Assembly: GCF_008923185.1 (NCBI RefSeq)
Contig: NZ_WBMT01000010.1
Span: 186,001 to 250,000 of the forward strand
Length of the DNA stretch: 64,000 nt
Direction: 5' to 3'
Source: Actinomadura rudentiformis
GTDB lineage: Bacteria > Actinomycetota > Actinomycetes > Streptosporangiales > Streptosporangiaceae
Shown here: piece after piece, positions 52,201-61,057 of the stretch
How the letters are laid out: each line of letters starts with the position of its first letter
Position numbering within the stretch: the first letter of the stretch is position 1
Made by a program: the position numbers and the translations under genes
The notes under the pieces: model-generated
Databases searched by the model: none
What the model was told of the DNA's origin: nothing
Seen by the model: the letters and a program-made list of their open reading frames with translations, nothing else

Positions 52201-53023
52201 TGTGGTCGCGGTCTGCGATGGCGTCGGCCAGCCGCTTGAGGACGACGACACCGCCTCCACTGGTGAAGACCGTTCCGTTCCCTTGCACATCGAACGGTCG
52301 GCAATAGCCATCTGGCGAGATGGTCGTGTCCGCGTCGGCCATGTAGCCGGCCCGGGCCGGTATCCGGACGGTCATGGCACCGGCCAGCGCCATGTCCGCC
52401 TCCCCGCACAACAGACTCTGGCAGGCCAGATGGACGGCGACGAGACCGCTTGAGCAGGCCGTCTGCACGGTGATCGCTGGACCGTGCAGATCCAGCGCGT
52501 GAGCCACCCGCGTAGTGAAGAAATTGGGATCGCTGAAGGTCAGCCCCTGCATGAGCTCAGCCGAGGTACCTGCTCCGATCAGCTCGTGCAGATCATGATG
52601 TGACAGCACGTTGTAGGGGTAGTAGGTCCCGAACGAGCCGGTGCCGAACACACCGATGGAGCCTTCGCAGCGCTGCGGGTCGTACGCTGCGTCCTCCAGC
52701 GCATGCCAGCAGCTCTGCAGGAACAACCGTTGCTGCGGATCCATCAGTTCGGCGACACGATCGGAGAAGCCAAAGAAGTCCGCGTCGAACTCGTCGTAGC
52801 CCTGCAATGGACCGGCCCGCCGCACGTAGGCGGGATTGTGCAGCACCGATTCCGGTACGCCTTCGTCGCGCAGGACCGCCTCGTCGAGCGTTTCCAGGCA
52901 ATCTCGTCCGTCGCAGAGATTGCGCCAGTACTCGTCGATGCCCCGGGCACCCGGAAACCGTCCAGAGAGCCCGATGACCGCGACGCCTTCCACAGTGTCG
53001 ACGTCCACAGTGTCGACGTTCAC
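49205..53023 (-). CDS. Type I PKS-hybrid: KS - inactive AT - ACP - inactive condensation domain
   Basis: 1272 residues. KS (about 10-440): active Cys TACSSGLVAVH (C190), His in EAHGTGTALGDPVEV (H326) and KGNIGHCEVAAG (H365), so probably active. An AT-like remnant (about 525-690) is too short and has GTGAG (617-621) where active ATs have GHSxG. A carrier domain (about 755-820) has DDNFFELGGDS with the pantetheine Ser at 784. A condensation-type domain (about 845-1250) has PHPAAFDP (955-961) instead of HHxxxDG, although the RTVGNLTTVFPVAI motif is kept. KS2 would need malonyl loading in trans, and the terminal domain probably binds or docks rather than forms amides. Four-base overlap with the upstream PKS gene. 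Confidence 0.93.
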   Translation of the reverse strand: MNVDTVDVDTVEGVAVIGLSGRFPGARGIDEYWRNLCDGRDCLETLDEAVLRDEGVPESVLHNPAYVRRAGPLQGYDEFDADFFGFSDRVAELMDPQQRLFLQSCWHALEDAAYDPQRCEGSIGVFGTGSFGTYYPYNVLSHHDLHELIGAGTSAELMQGLTFSDPNFFTTRVAHALDLHGPAITVQTACSSGLVAVHLACQSLLCGEADMALAGAMTVRIPARAGYMADADTTISPDGYCRPFDVQGNGTVFTSGGGVVVLKRLADAIADRDHIRAVIRGSAVNNDGSLKMGYAAPSVEMQAAVIAEALAVADVDPATVGYVEAHGTGTALGDPVEVAALNSGFGERAAAARCAIGSVKGNIGHCEVAAGIAGLVKAVLSLEHRTLVPTVHFTEPNPELHLADTPFHVQDRLASWESEAPRRAGLSSLGVGGTNVHVVLEEAEPKRGGSAPSRDKVLLVSGRTPAELSEVCEDLAGHLRGRPDTDLENVAFTLAEGRRHFSTRTAVVASTAEGAAEALVDHEPFEASMKIVLLFPGTAGSRMQAAADLYRAEPAFAEPFDRCAEAVREHLAVDLRSMPAGGNETEDDFADAASFAIEYAMGRALESYGMQASVVAGTGAGLLAAACFAEAIDLAGAVRMIDAGLETADMEAVSGRVPLLPAKDIKPDGAEGERLVVAAAPGTAEPSGFLSTLGRLWSAGASIQWGFTDEETTARRTPLPGYPFRRNRHWVDSAYATNTPTPGPGEATPSAESTEDLLIALLSRALRVERIGVDDNFFELGGDSVMAAQIVARARSQGIHLAPKDLQRNPTVAKLARVVERTSASGGPVKRRHDSVTSAEPKEWVPLTPTQLQVMGADAAHEEMMIFDLGSEIDPALLGRAVAHVRRHHEALTMDFEKRGGVWEQHVADEHELPVMTPDELTELSRRREDRRPSLLAAVLEHPDGQGRQLAVVPHPAAFDPAARRLLAEDLSTACRQLLTEQDVDLPSVGMPWPAWAEHVVSLAHDPEVMREREHWTALLADANAGPLQPGSPARPNGHRRGDDIRCLSHVSDQAVTAAVRAAARSSQQTVRGIVLSALAMAQARVTGRPTALLDVAMNIRKETPGGMDLSRTVGNLTTVFPVAIPAQGEPATVLGLAEEILGAVPGHGLGYGVLRYLHGPTAEVMRELPAPDVVFSDCGAVSSGADLTDGPLTVRRSAGAPVGGPPLAFGHAVDVRCYRKRRRLHIDWWFDGARVPEEVMTRMRDHTVQALSLLDPSDDSRSADVRAATDR

Positions 53024-56000
53024 TGCCCTTTCCTCCTTCGGGTTCGCTGCGTGGCAAGGCGCCTCGCTCGCACCTCCGCTCGTTGAGCCGCCTGACCCTT
53101 GGTCGCCCGGCCTCCGGTCGCCTGGTCCTCCCGGACACCAGGCGCGGGCCCCACGTGGGCGAGGAGGTCATTGGTCAGGTCCTCCACGCTCGCCCCTTGG
53201 AGAAGCCGCGACACAGGGATGTCGGCGCCGAAGCCGGCGTGCAGCGCTCCCTTGATCCTTGTGGCCGCCATGGAATCCAGGCCCACCTCGACGAGCGGCC
53301 GGTCACCGGCGAGTTCCGCCTCTTCGAACCCCATGACCTGGCAGACGCTGCGATGGACCTGATCACCGATGACCCGATGACGGTCTTGGGCGCCGAGTCC
53401 TTCCAGATCGGCCCGATCGATGGCCGCCGGCGGTGCGGTGGCCGCAACGCGGGCCAGGTAGGTCGACTGCCTCGCGTGCGGAAAGGCGTCGGCGAAGCCC
53501 GCGCCCAGTCTGGCGACCGCCGCCACCGGCACATCCCTGGTGATCAGTTCCGAGAGAGCCGCGAGCCCTTCGCGCGGGTGCAATCCGCCGACCCCGTTCA
53601 ACGTGACGTCGCGTACTCGGCCCACTTCAGACCACGGCCCCCACGCCACCGCCTGTGCGGGAAGGCCGCAGGAACGACGCCACATCACAAGGGAGTCGAG
53701 AAAGCTGTTGGCGGCGGCATAGTTGGCCTGGCCGGGAGATCCGATGAGGCCGGCGAGCGAGGAATAGCAGACCCACCAGTCCAACTCGCGCTCAGCGGTG
53801 GCGAGGTGAAGCTGCCATGCGCCTGCCGCCTTCGGCGACCACACACGGTGGAGACGGACAGCGTCGAGTTCGGTCATCGCCACGTCGTCCAGGACCATCG
53901 CGGCGTGCACCGCGCCCCGAAGCGTGACGCCGTCATCCTCGGCGACGCGCACCATCTCGTCGGCGATGCCGGGCTGAGTGACATCTCCCCGGACGACTGC
54001 CACCTGGGTACCTTGTGCCTCGATCTCCGCGATCACCTTGCACGCCCGCTCGTCAGGCGTCGAGCGGCCGTTGAGCACCAGCCTCGCGGCGCCATCTTCT
54101 GCCAGCCAGCGGGCTGTGGCGAGGCCGAGCCCGCCGAGCCCTCCCGTGATCAGGTATGACGCCCCCGGATGCACCACGGGCCGGACCGGCGGCGGCAGCC
54201 GGTCGGGCTCGATGCACGTCAACCGGGCCAATCGCCGGAAACCGTCGTGCCAGGACAGCTCGTCACATGGCGCCCGCGACCTGAATTCCTCGGCCAGCAG
54301 CGAGGCATGCTCGTCCGGGTCGACCTTGATGAACGTCGTCTGGAGCTCCGGATGTTCGGCCCGCATCGTGCGTAGGAGGCCGCCCATGCCTGCCTGGCTG
54401 AGCTCGTTTCCGCGCGAGACCACGATCACGCGCGGGAGATCATCGGCGTCGCCACGGCGGAGAAGCGTGGCGACCATCCTCACCGTCGCGAGGACACGTT
54501 CCTCGGCAGCGGGTTCGGGCTTGTCTCCGTCCCCGAGCACGACGATCCCGTCATAGTGGCGGTCGAGATTCTCCGGGAGGCCGGGGCCGGGCTTCAGATC
54601 CGCTGACAGCTCGGACGCCAGCTCCGTTGCGAATTGATCGCTCCCAGGAGCGCCGCAGACGAGCCATTCCTGGGACGCCGGCCCACGCCCGCCATCCGCG
54701 GACGGCACCGGCTCCTCTTCAACGACATAGAGGAGGCCCTGCAGGGGCGCAGGGAGTTCCTCCTCGTCGATGCACCGGATCTCCACGCCGTTCAGCGCTA
54801 CGATCTGCCGGCCCGCCTTGTCGAAGACGTTCACGTCCGCCTTGCCGTCTTCCATGTGCGCGCCGCAAACGACCTCGCCCATCGGCTCGCCGAACAGTCG
54901 CAACCGGCCGATGCCAGTGGGCAGGTGGACGCCTTGGACATCCTCGGGAAGCAGCGCCATGACGCCGTGGAGGCAGGCATCGAGCAGGGCTGGATGGAAG
55001 GAGAACCGCCGATCGGCCTGCAGCGCCTCAGGGCGCCTTACCCGGTACAACGCGCTACCGTCGGCCGCGCTCACGGACTCAAGGCCCCTGAATGCGGGAC
55101 CGTAGGAGATCCCCATCTCGTGGAGCCTGGTGTACGTCGCCGAAGCATCACTCTGCTGAGGCTGACGGCGAGCGACCTCATCGAGCGATACGACGGCGGG
55201 CTCGTTCTCCCGCTGGACGCACAGCCGGGCCGTCGCGTGAACGACAGGCGTTCCGCCCTGGTCGGTCACGATCTCGATCTCGGCCCGGCCCTCGTGCTCA
55301 ACGGTCAGGTTCGTCGTGACGGTGACCGGCCGGCCGACCGGCAACACCCGCCGGTAGACGAGCTCGGTGACCGTGATGTCCGACGTACCGGCCTTGAATA
55401 CCTCGGCGGCAGCGGCAAGCGCCATCTCCGCGTAAGCCGTACCGGGCATCACGGCCGTCCCGCCCACATTGTGATCGCTGAGCCAGCCGAGAGCCTCCGG
55501 GTCGATACGCGCCTGCCACACGTGACGTACGGACTGCCCGGGCAGCCTCACGTACGAGCCGAGAAGCGGATGTTCATCCTGTGAACCTGTCCGAACGGTC
55601 TTCGTTTCGTACGGAGGGAAATGCTGATGCTGCCAAGCGTTGACCGGCAGGTCCTGCAATCGGCCGTCGGGATACTGGCGGCTCCAATCCACCGGCACAC
55701 CCTGCGCGCTCAACTCGGCGAAGGCACTTGGCAGCGACCGCGTCGATGACTCGCCTCGGCGCATGGTGCCGACGACGACGGCGTTCTCAACGCCGCTGTC
55801 CCAGAGCGTCTCGCCGATCGCCTGGGTGAGGAGCGGATGTGGAGACAGTTCGACGAAGACTCTCAGTCCGTCTTCGGCAGCCGCCTTAAGACTTTGCGTC
55901 ATGCGCACCGGTTCGCGCAGGTTGGCCGCCCAGTAGCGAGCGTCGAACGGAGGCCGCGAGTGTGGATCCGCCGATGCCGTCGGATACCAGGTGACGACCG

Positions 56001-56934
56001 GCTCCTGGGGCTTCACATCCGCGAGTTCGTCGACGACGAGAGGGAGCACCGGGTCCACGAACCGGCTATGAGCAGCCAGCCGGACACCTTCGACGGGATA
56101 CGCGCCGAGGCCCTGGTGCTCGCACTCCGCGACGAGGGCGTCGACCTCGTCGCGACCGCCTGCGACGACGGTCGCACGGGTCGAGGTGTAGACGGCGATC
56201 TCCAGACCGCGGCTCGCGGCTCCCTGGCGCTCCACCTCCTCGGCCGGCAACTCCACCAACGCGGTGGTGCCCTGGCCGACGAGCTCTTCCTCCATGAGTT
56301 CGGAGCGGCGACAGATGACGTGGGCGGCGTCGGTGAGTGACAAGCCGCCGCAGACGGCCGCGGCCGCGGCTTCTCCCATCGACTGCCCGATCACGGCGGC
56401 GGGTCGGATGCCATACGCCTGCCACACGGCGGCAAGCCCGACCTGCACGGCGAAGATCGCGGGTTGGAGGAGCGCGGGACCCGCGTCGTCGAAGTCGTGC
56501 GAGGTCAGCAGCTCGCGTAGCGACCGGCCGCGCTCAGCGCTGAACACCGGTTCGAGTTCGTCGACGACGGCCGCAAAGGCCGGCTCGTCGTCCAGGAGCT
56601 CGGCTCCCATACCGGTCCAGTGCGAACCCTGCCCGGAGAACACGAAGACCACGCCATGGCCTGCGGCGTCGACGACCTCGCCGCAGAAGGCACCGTCCGG
56701 AGTGCGGCCGGAGGCGATCTCCGTGAGCCGGTCGGCCAGCTCCGGGCGTTCGCGCGCGTGGACAACGCATTGCGTACGCATGTGTGATCTACGCCTGGCC
56801 AGCGTATAGCCGACGTCATGCAGGTCGGCGGTGCTGCCGGGACCGCGCAGCCACTCGGCCAGCCGCCCGGCGTTGGCCCGCAGGCCGTCCGGCGATGCGC
56901 CCGACACTGGGAAGAACAACGATTCAGGGAACAC
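53020..56934 (-). CDS. Type I PKS: AT-DH-KR-ACP (no KS)
   Basis: 1304 residues. It starts directly in the KS-AT linker (LFFPVSGASPDGLRANAGRL). AT (about 90-395): VFSGQGSHWTGMG, active Ser GQSMGEAAAA (S185), specificity segment RLAAHSRFVDP, which is neither the clear HAFH nor YASH form. DH (about 455-730): DHNVGGTAVMPG (H488) and HPALLDACLHG (D652), intact. KR (about 735-1140): ITGGLGGLGLAT, LDD at 1015-1017 suggesting B-type, and CYSSLAGLIGSPGQANYAAAN (Ser and Y1072). ACP: VEVGLDSMAATRI (S1221). A basic C-terminal tail may dock with the acidic N-terminus of the next PKS. Expected action: one extension giving an enoyl chain, using the KS of the 57.8-kb gene. Confidence 0.95.
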   Translation of the reverse strand: MFPESLFFPVSGASPDGLRANAGRLAEWLRGPGSTADLHDVGYTLARRRSHMRTQCVVHARERPELADRLTEIASGRTPDGAFCGEVVDAAGHGVVFVFSGQGSHWTGMGAELLDDEPAFAAVVDELEPVFSAERGRSLRELLTSHDFDDAGPALLQPAIFAVQVGLAAVWQAYGIRPAAVIGQSMGEAAAAAVCGGLSLTDAAHVICRRSELMEEELVGQGTTALVELPAEEVERQGAASRGLEIAVYTSTRATVVAGGRDEVDALVAECEHQGLGAYPVEGVRLAAHSRFVDPVLPLVVDELADVKPQEPVVTWYPTASADPHSRPPFDARYWAANLREPVRMTQSLKAAAEDGLRVFVELSPHPLLTQAIGETLWDSGVENAVVVGTMRRGESSTRSLPSAFAELSAQGVPVDWSRQYPDGRLQDLPVNAWQHQHFPPYETKTVRTGSQDEHPLLGSYVRLPGQSVRHVWQARIDPEALGWLSDHNVGGTAVMPGTAYAEMALAAAAEVFKAGTSDITVTELVYRRVLPVGRPVTVTTNLTVEHEGRAEIEIVTDQGGTPVVHATARLCVQRENEPAVVSLDEVARRQPQQSDASATYTRLHEMGISYGPAFRGLESVSAADGSALYRVRRPEALQADRRFSFHPALLDACLHGVMALLPEDVQGVHLPTGIGRLRLFGEPMGEVVCGAHMEDGKADVNVFDKAGRQIVALNGVEIRCIDEEELPAPLQGLLYVVEEEPVPSADGGRGPASQEWLVCGAPGSDQFATELASELSADLKPGPGLPENLDRHYDGIVVLGDGDKPEPAAEERVLATVRMVATLLRRGDADDLPRVIVVSRGNELSQAGMGGLLRTMRAEHPELQTTFIKVDPDEHASLLAEEFRSRAPCDELSWHDGFRRLARLTCIEPDRLPPPVRPVVHPGASYLITGGLGGLGLATARWLAEDGAARLVLNGRSTPDERACKVIAEIEAQGTQVAVVRGDVTQPGIADEMVRVAEDDGVTLRGAVHAAMVLDDVAMTELDAVRLHRVWSPKAAGAWQLHLATAERELDWWVCYSSLAGLIGSPGQANYAAANSFLDSLVMWRRSCGLPAQAVAWGPWSEVGRVRDVTLNGVGGLHPREGLAALSELITRDVPVAAVARLGAGFADAFPHARQSTYLARVAATAPPAAIDRADLEGLGAQDRHRVIGDQVHRSVCQVMGFEEAELAGDRPLVEVGLDSMAATRIKGALHAGFGADIPVSRLLQGASVEDLTNDLLAHVGPAPGVREDQATGGRATKGQAAQRAEVRARRLATQRTRRRKGQ

Positions 56935-57766
56935 TCTTGATCACGTCCACATACCAGTCGAGCAGGTCGAGGGTCTCCACCCGGTCGAGCGAGGGCAGCA
57001 CGAACAGGCAACGGCTGACCCCGATCTCGGTGTAGTAGGCGATCTCTTCCTCGTCGGCCCCGGCGCCGACCAGCGTGACGGGGACCGGACCGCGCCCCGC
57101 TTCCGCGGCGCGCTCGTTCAGCTCCTCGATGCGGTCGGCCAGGCCGTCCCCCTCCCGGGCCAGCCACGGCATCCACTCGGCTTCCAGGTCGAGCACACGG
57201 TCGATCGCGCTGGGCCCGTCGACACCCAGCAGGATCGGAGGATGCGGTTTCCGCACGGGCTTGGGAAGGGAGACGATCGGGTCGAACTTGACGTACTCGC
57301 CGGAGTACGACGCCTCGTGCTCGGTCCAGATCTGCTTCATGGCGCCCAGGTAGTCGCTCAGCCGCCCCATCCGGGTGCGGGGATCGACCCCATGGTTGAG
57401 CATCTCCTCCCGCATCCAGCCTGCCCCTGCACCGAACAGGAATCGCCCGCCCGACACCACGTCCAGGCTGGCCACGGTCTTGGCCAGAATGATCGGGTCG
57501 CGTAGCGGCACCTCGCAGATTCCGGTTCCCAGCAGGAGCCGCGACGTGCCGGCGGCCATGGCCGCCAGCATCACGAACTGGTCGAGCCCCTGCATCGCCT
57601 CAGGCACCACCTTCATCCCGGTGGGGAAGGGCGTCTGGATGTCGACCGGCACGTGGGTGTGCTCCGGCACGAAGATCGAGTCGAAGGCTCGTTCCTCGAG
57701 CGCCCGGCCGAGCTCTGCCACCTCGGCCGGTGCGCCGCCGCCAAGCGTCAGTACGCCGAATTTCAT
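56924..57766 (-). CDS. LLM-class (luciferase-like) F420-dependent oxidoreductase
   Basis: 280-residue TIM-barrel oxidoreductase of the F420-type luciferase-like class: FGVLTLGGGAPAEVAELGRA, FDSIFVPEHTHVPVD, GICEVPLRDPIILAKTVASL, DVVSGGRFLFGAGAGWMREE, PPILLGVDGPSAIDRVLDL. Cofactor preference (F420 or FMN) is inferred from similarity. The gene lies exactly between the gene encoding the KS and the one encoding the matching AT-DH-KR-ACP, overlapping the latter by 11 bases. It probably oxidises or reduces the enzyme-bound chain or a sugar/amine moiety. Confidence 0.9.
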   Translation of the reverse strand: MKFGVLTLGGGAPAEVAELGRALEERAFDSIFVPEHTHVPVDIQTPFPTGMKVVPEAMQGLDQFVMLAAMAAGTSRLLLGTGICEVPLRDPIILAKTVASLDVVSGGRFLFGAGAGWMREEMLNHGVDPRTRMGRLSDYLGAMKQIWTEHEASYSGEYVKFDPIVSLPKPVRKPHPPILLGVDGPSAIDRVLDLEAEWMPWLAREGDGLADRIEELNERAAEAGRGPVPVTLVGAGADEEEIAYYTEIGVSRCLFVLPSLDRVETLDLLDWYVDVIKSVP

Positions 57767-57780
57767 GTCATGCCTCGCCT

Positions 57781-59346
57781 TCAGCAGAAGTTCTCAAGGA
57801 CGGCGTGGGCGTTGGTGCCGCCGAATCCGAAGGAACTGACCCCGGCCAGGCGTGAACGCCCGTTGACGGGCCATCCGGTCACTTCGGTGGGCACCTGGAG
57901 GCCGAGATCCGGCAGGCTGATCCGGGGATTGGGCTCGGCGTGGTGGATGGTCGCCGGGATCCGGCCGTGGTGCAGTGCCAGCACCACCTTGATCAGCCCG
58001 GCGATGCCCGCCGCCGCCTCAAGATGCCCGAGGTTGGACTTGATCGACCCGATCAGCAGCGGATCCTCCGCCGGACGGCACCCGCCGAGCACCGTTCCCA
58101 GGGCCGACGCCTCGATCGGATCGCCGAGCGGGGTGCCGGTTCCGTGGGCTTCGACATAGCCGACCTCCATCGGATCGACTTCCGCAGCGGCGTAGGCGCG
58201 TCGCAGCAGATCCTGCTGTGCACCGGGGCTGGGAGCCATCAGACCGTTCGATCTGCCGTCCTGGTTGACCGCTGATCCGCGGATCACGGCGAGCACCCGG
58301 TCACCGTCACGGGCAGCATCGGCGAGCCGCTTGGCCACGATCACCCCGCAGCCCTCGCTGCGCACATAACCGTCTGCGTCGGCGTCGAAGGGTTTGCAGC
58401 GGCCGTCGGCTGCCATCGCGCCGGACTGGTCAAAGCCTGCCGTCGGACCTGGCGACAACAACAGATTGACGCCGCCGACGATCGCCAGGTCGCAGTCCCC
58501 CGACAACAGGTTCTGCCTGGCTGCGTGCAGCGCCACCAGCGATGAAGAACACGCGGTGTCGATGGTCAGGCTCGGTCCGCGCAGATCGAGCAGGTAGGAC
58601 AGGCGGTTGGCGATGACGCCCGGTGCCGATCCAGTGAGCGTCCAACCATTGACGTCCGGCAACTCCTCCAAGCGCTGCCGCCCGAAGTCGTCGCCGCACG
58701 CGCCCACGAAGACACCGCTCCGGTCGCCGGCGAGAAGCTCGGGCGGGATGCCCGCGTGCTCCAGCGCCTCCCAGGCCACTTCGAGGAAGATGCGCTGCTG
58801 CGGATCCATTTCCGCGGCCTCGGCCGGAGCGATCCCGAAGAAGCGTGCGTCGAAGCCGGTGACGTCGTCGAGGTAGCCGCCGAAGGGCGTGGTCCTGTCC
58901 ACGACCGCCGCTGCCGCTGCCGATCGGCTCCGGTAGCCTGCCCAGCGCTCCGCCGGCACCTCGCTGATCGCATCTCCGCCCGCGCACAGGAAGCTCCACA
59001 GGTCGGCCGGAGAGCCGATCCCGCCCGGCAACCGGCAGCCGATGCCGATGACTGCGATGGCTCCCTGGTCACCCTGATCTCCTGCTGGCCCCGGGCGCGC
59101 CGGCAAGCCGGGTGAGGCCGCTTCCTCGCCCTCAAGATGGGCGGAGAGCAGCCGTATCGTGGGGTGCTCCCAGAGCATCGTGTCGGGAATGTCGCGGCCG
59201 AGATGATCCGCCAGCTCGCCCGAGATCGCGACAGCGTCACGGGAGCGCAGGCCGTACTCATCGAATGGCCGGTCCACATCTACCTCGGCAGGACTGGCCG
59301 CGGCATACGAGGCCACTCGTTCCACCAGCCAGGTGCGCAGATCCAT
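57781..59346 (-). CDS. ACP-ketosynthase (loading carrier plus KS1)
   Basis: 521 residues from ATG 59346, preceded by GAGGAGG. ACP (about 1-75): DEYGLRSRDAVAISGELADH with the pantetheine Ser at 35, the GLxSRDAV form typical of carriers served by fatty-acyl-AMP ligases. KS (about 95-521): DTACSSSLVALH (C266), EAHGTGTPLGDP (H401), KSNLGHLEAAAG (H441), all intact. It ends right after SSFGFGGTNAHAVLENF, the normal KS end, with no AT. The ligase encoded upstream should load the ACP, whose acyl chain passes to the KS; the AT, DH, KR and second ACP are on another protein two genes downstream. Confidence 0.94.
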   Translation of the reverse strand: MDLRTWLVERVASYAAASPAEVDVDRPFDEYGLRSRDAVAISGELADHLGRDIPDTMLWEHPTIRLLSAHLEGEEAASPGLPARPGPAGDQGDQGAIAVIGIGCRLPGGIGSPADLWSFLCAGGDAISEVPAERWAGYRSRSAAAAAVVDRTTPFGGYLDDVTGFDARFFGIAPAEAAEMDPQQRIFLEVAWEALEHAGIPPELLAGDRSGVFVGACGDDFGRQRLEELPDVNGWTLTGSAPGVIANRLSYLLDLRGPSLTIDTACSSSLVALHAARQNLLSGDCDLAIVGGVNLLLSPGPTAGFDQSGAMAADGRCKPFDADADGYVRSEGCGVIVAKRLADAARDGDRVLAVIRGSAVNQDGRSNGLMAPSPGAQQDLLRRAYAAAEVDPMEVGYVEAHGTGTPLGDPIEASALGTVLGGCRPAEDPLLIGSIKSNLGHLEAAAGIAGLIKVVLALHHGRIPATIHHAEPNPRISLPDLGLQVPTEVTGWPVNGRSRLAGVSSFGFGGTNAHAVLENFC

Positions 59347-59356
59347 CGTGTCCTCC

Positions 59357-61057
59357 TCACACCCGACGCGCTGCCAGCCGGCCCGTCCGGTACATCTCGC
59401 GGCAGGTGCCGCGCCGGAGCTTGCCGCTGGAGGTCTTGGGAAGGGTTCCGCGCCTGACGAAGACGACGTCGTGAACATCGACGTCATGCCGGGACACCAC
59501 CGCCCGGCGGAGCCGGGCGTGCTGCGCGTCCAGCTCCCCCGTGGTGTCCGGCCGCACCTCCGCGACGATGACCACCTGCTCTTCGGCGCCGGTGTCGATC
59601 CCGAACGCCACCACATGGCCGCTGCGGACCGCCTGGCTGTGGTCCTCGACGGTCGACTCGATATCGACCGGATGGTGGTTGCGGCCGTCGACGATGATGA
59701 GATCCTTGAGCCGCCCGGTGATGAACAGCGACTCTCCGTAGAAGAACCCGAGGTCCCCGGTACGCAGCCAGCCGGATTCACCGTCGAGGCGTGCGCCGAA
59801 CACCTCGCCGGTTCGTTCACGATCGTTCCAATAACCGTCGCAGACGTTGCCTCCCCGAACCCAGATCTCACCAACGCGGTCCGGTGCCAGGGTCTGGCCG
59901 GTCGCGGGGTCCACGATCCACACGTCCTGCCAGGCGGCCGCACCGCAGCCCACCATGGTGTGCCCGTCAGGATCGTCCGCCGCGGTGCGGCGCACCCTGC
60001 CGGCACCCAGCTCTGCGCGGTCGAACGCCGCGACCAGCGGTTCGCGGTCGGGCCCGTTGCCGGCGACCATCAAGGTGGCCTCGGCAAGGCCGTACGCGGG
60101 CGTGTGCGCTGCGGCCCGGAAGCCGTACGGCGCGTACGCCTCGGTGAAGCGCTCCAGCGAGCGGGCCCGGACGGGTTCTGAGCCGTTGGTCAGGCACCGC
60201 AGCCGGGAAAGGTCGAGCCCGGCCCGCCGGTCCGCGGGTATCCGGTCGACGCACAGGTCGAGCCCGAAGTTGGGACTGACCGTGTGCGTCGCGCCATGCC
60301 GGCTGATCAGATCCAGCCAGCGCCTCGGCTGCTGGACAAAGGCGAACGGAGTCATGTGCACAGCCGGCATGCCGATCGCCAGCGGCAACGTGATGGCGTA
60401 CACGAGTCCCATGTCGTGGAAGAACGGCAGCCAGCTGACGAGCGATGAGGCCGGGGTGATGCCGAACCGGCTCGCCAGCTGGTCGACCGCCACCTCCATG
60501 TTGCGATGGGTCACCCGTACGCCGGCCGGATGGCGGGTCGAACCCGAGGTGTACTGCAGGTAGGCCGTCGTGTCGCGGGGTGCCAGCGGTTTCCACGGAG
60601 CGGCCGCATCGAGCTCGAACTCGTCCGCGTGGATCAGTCGGAGGGAGTCGTCGAGACCCAGCTCCTCAGGCGTACGGCCCGCCGGCTTGACCGTGATGGC
60701 CGCCTCGCATTGGGCGTCGGCGATGGCAAGCGCAAGACGGTCACCGTGCCGGAAGGCCTCGGGCATGAAGAGGGGCACCGCGATCACACCGGAGTACAGG
60801 CAGGCCAGGAAGCTCGTGACGTACTCCGGGCCGGTCGGGCACAGGATCGCCACACGGCTGCCCGGCGCCACGGTTCCACGCAGCGCGTTCCCGAGTGTGC
60901 GGACCCTGGTGTCCAGGTCGCCGTAGGTCAGCGGCTCCAGACGGCCATCACCACCACCGGAATGGTCGACGAAGGACATGGCGATCTGGTTCGGCCTGGC
61001 CAGTGCCCTGTCGTGCACTGTTCCGGCGAGGCCGCCGTCCCAGTCAATCCTGTTCAT
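59357..61057 (-). CDS. Fatty-acyl-AMP ligase (FAAL)
   Basis: 566-residue adenylate-forming ligase that activates a carboxylic acid as acyl-AMP and transfers it to an ACP. Core motifs: AYLQYTSGSTRHPAGVRVTH, SWLPFFHDMGLVYAITLPL, TPAYGLAEATLMVAGN, GWLRTGDLGFFYGESLFITG, RLKDLIIVDGRNHHPVDIE, and LPKTSSGKLRRG with the catalytic Lys. YTSGST-x-xPAGV and HDMGL are characteristic of FAALs rather than acyl-CoA ligases. The ATG at 61057 follows AAGGAGG and overlaps the methyltransferase stop (ATGA). The acid substrate, fatty or aromatic, is not predictable. Confidence 0.94.
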   Translation of the reverse strand: MNRIDWDGGLAGTVHDRALARPNQIAMSFVDHSGGGDGRLEPLTYGDLDTRVRTLGNALRGTVAPGSRVAILCPTGPEYVTSFLACLYSGVIAVPLFMPEAFRHGDRLALAIADAQCEAAITVKPAGRTPEELGLDDSLRLIHADEFELDAAAPWKPLAPRDTTAYLQYTSGSTRHPAGVRVTHRNMEVAVDQLASRFGITPASSLVSWLPFFHDMGLVYAITLPLAIGMPAVHMTPFAFVQQPRRWLDLISRHGATHTVSPNFGLDLCVDRIPADRRAGLDLSRLRCLTNGSEPVRARSLERFTEAYAPYGFRAAAHTPAYGLAEATLMVAGNGPDREPLVAAFDRAELGAGRVRRTAADDPDGHTMVGCGAAAWQDVWIVDPATGQTLAPDRVGEIWVRGGNVCDGYWNDRERTGEVFGARLDGESGWLRTGDLGFFYGESLFITGRLKDLIIVDGRNHHPVDIESTVEDHSQAVRSGHVVAFGIDTGAEEQVVIVAEVRPDTTGELDAQHARLRRAVVSRHDVDVHDVVFVRRGTLPKTSSGKLRRGTCREMYRTGRLAARRV

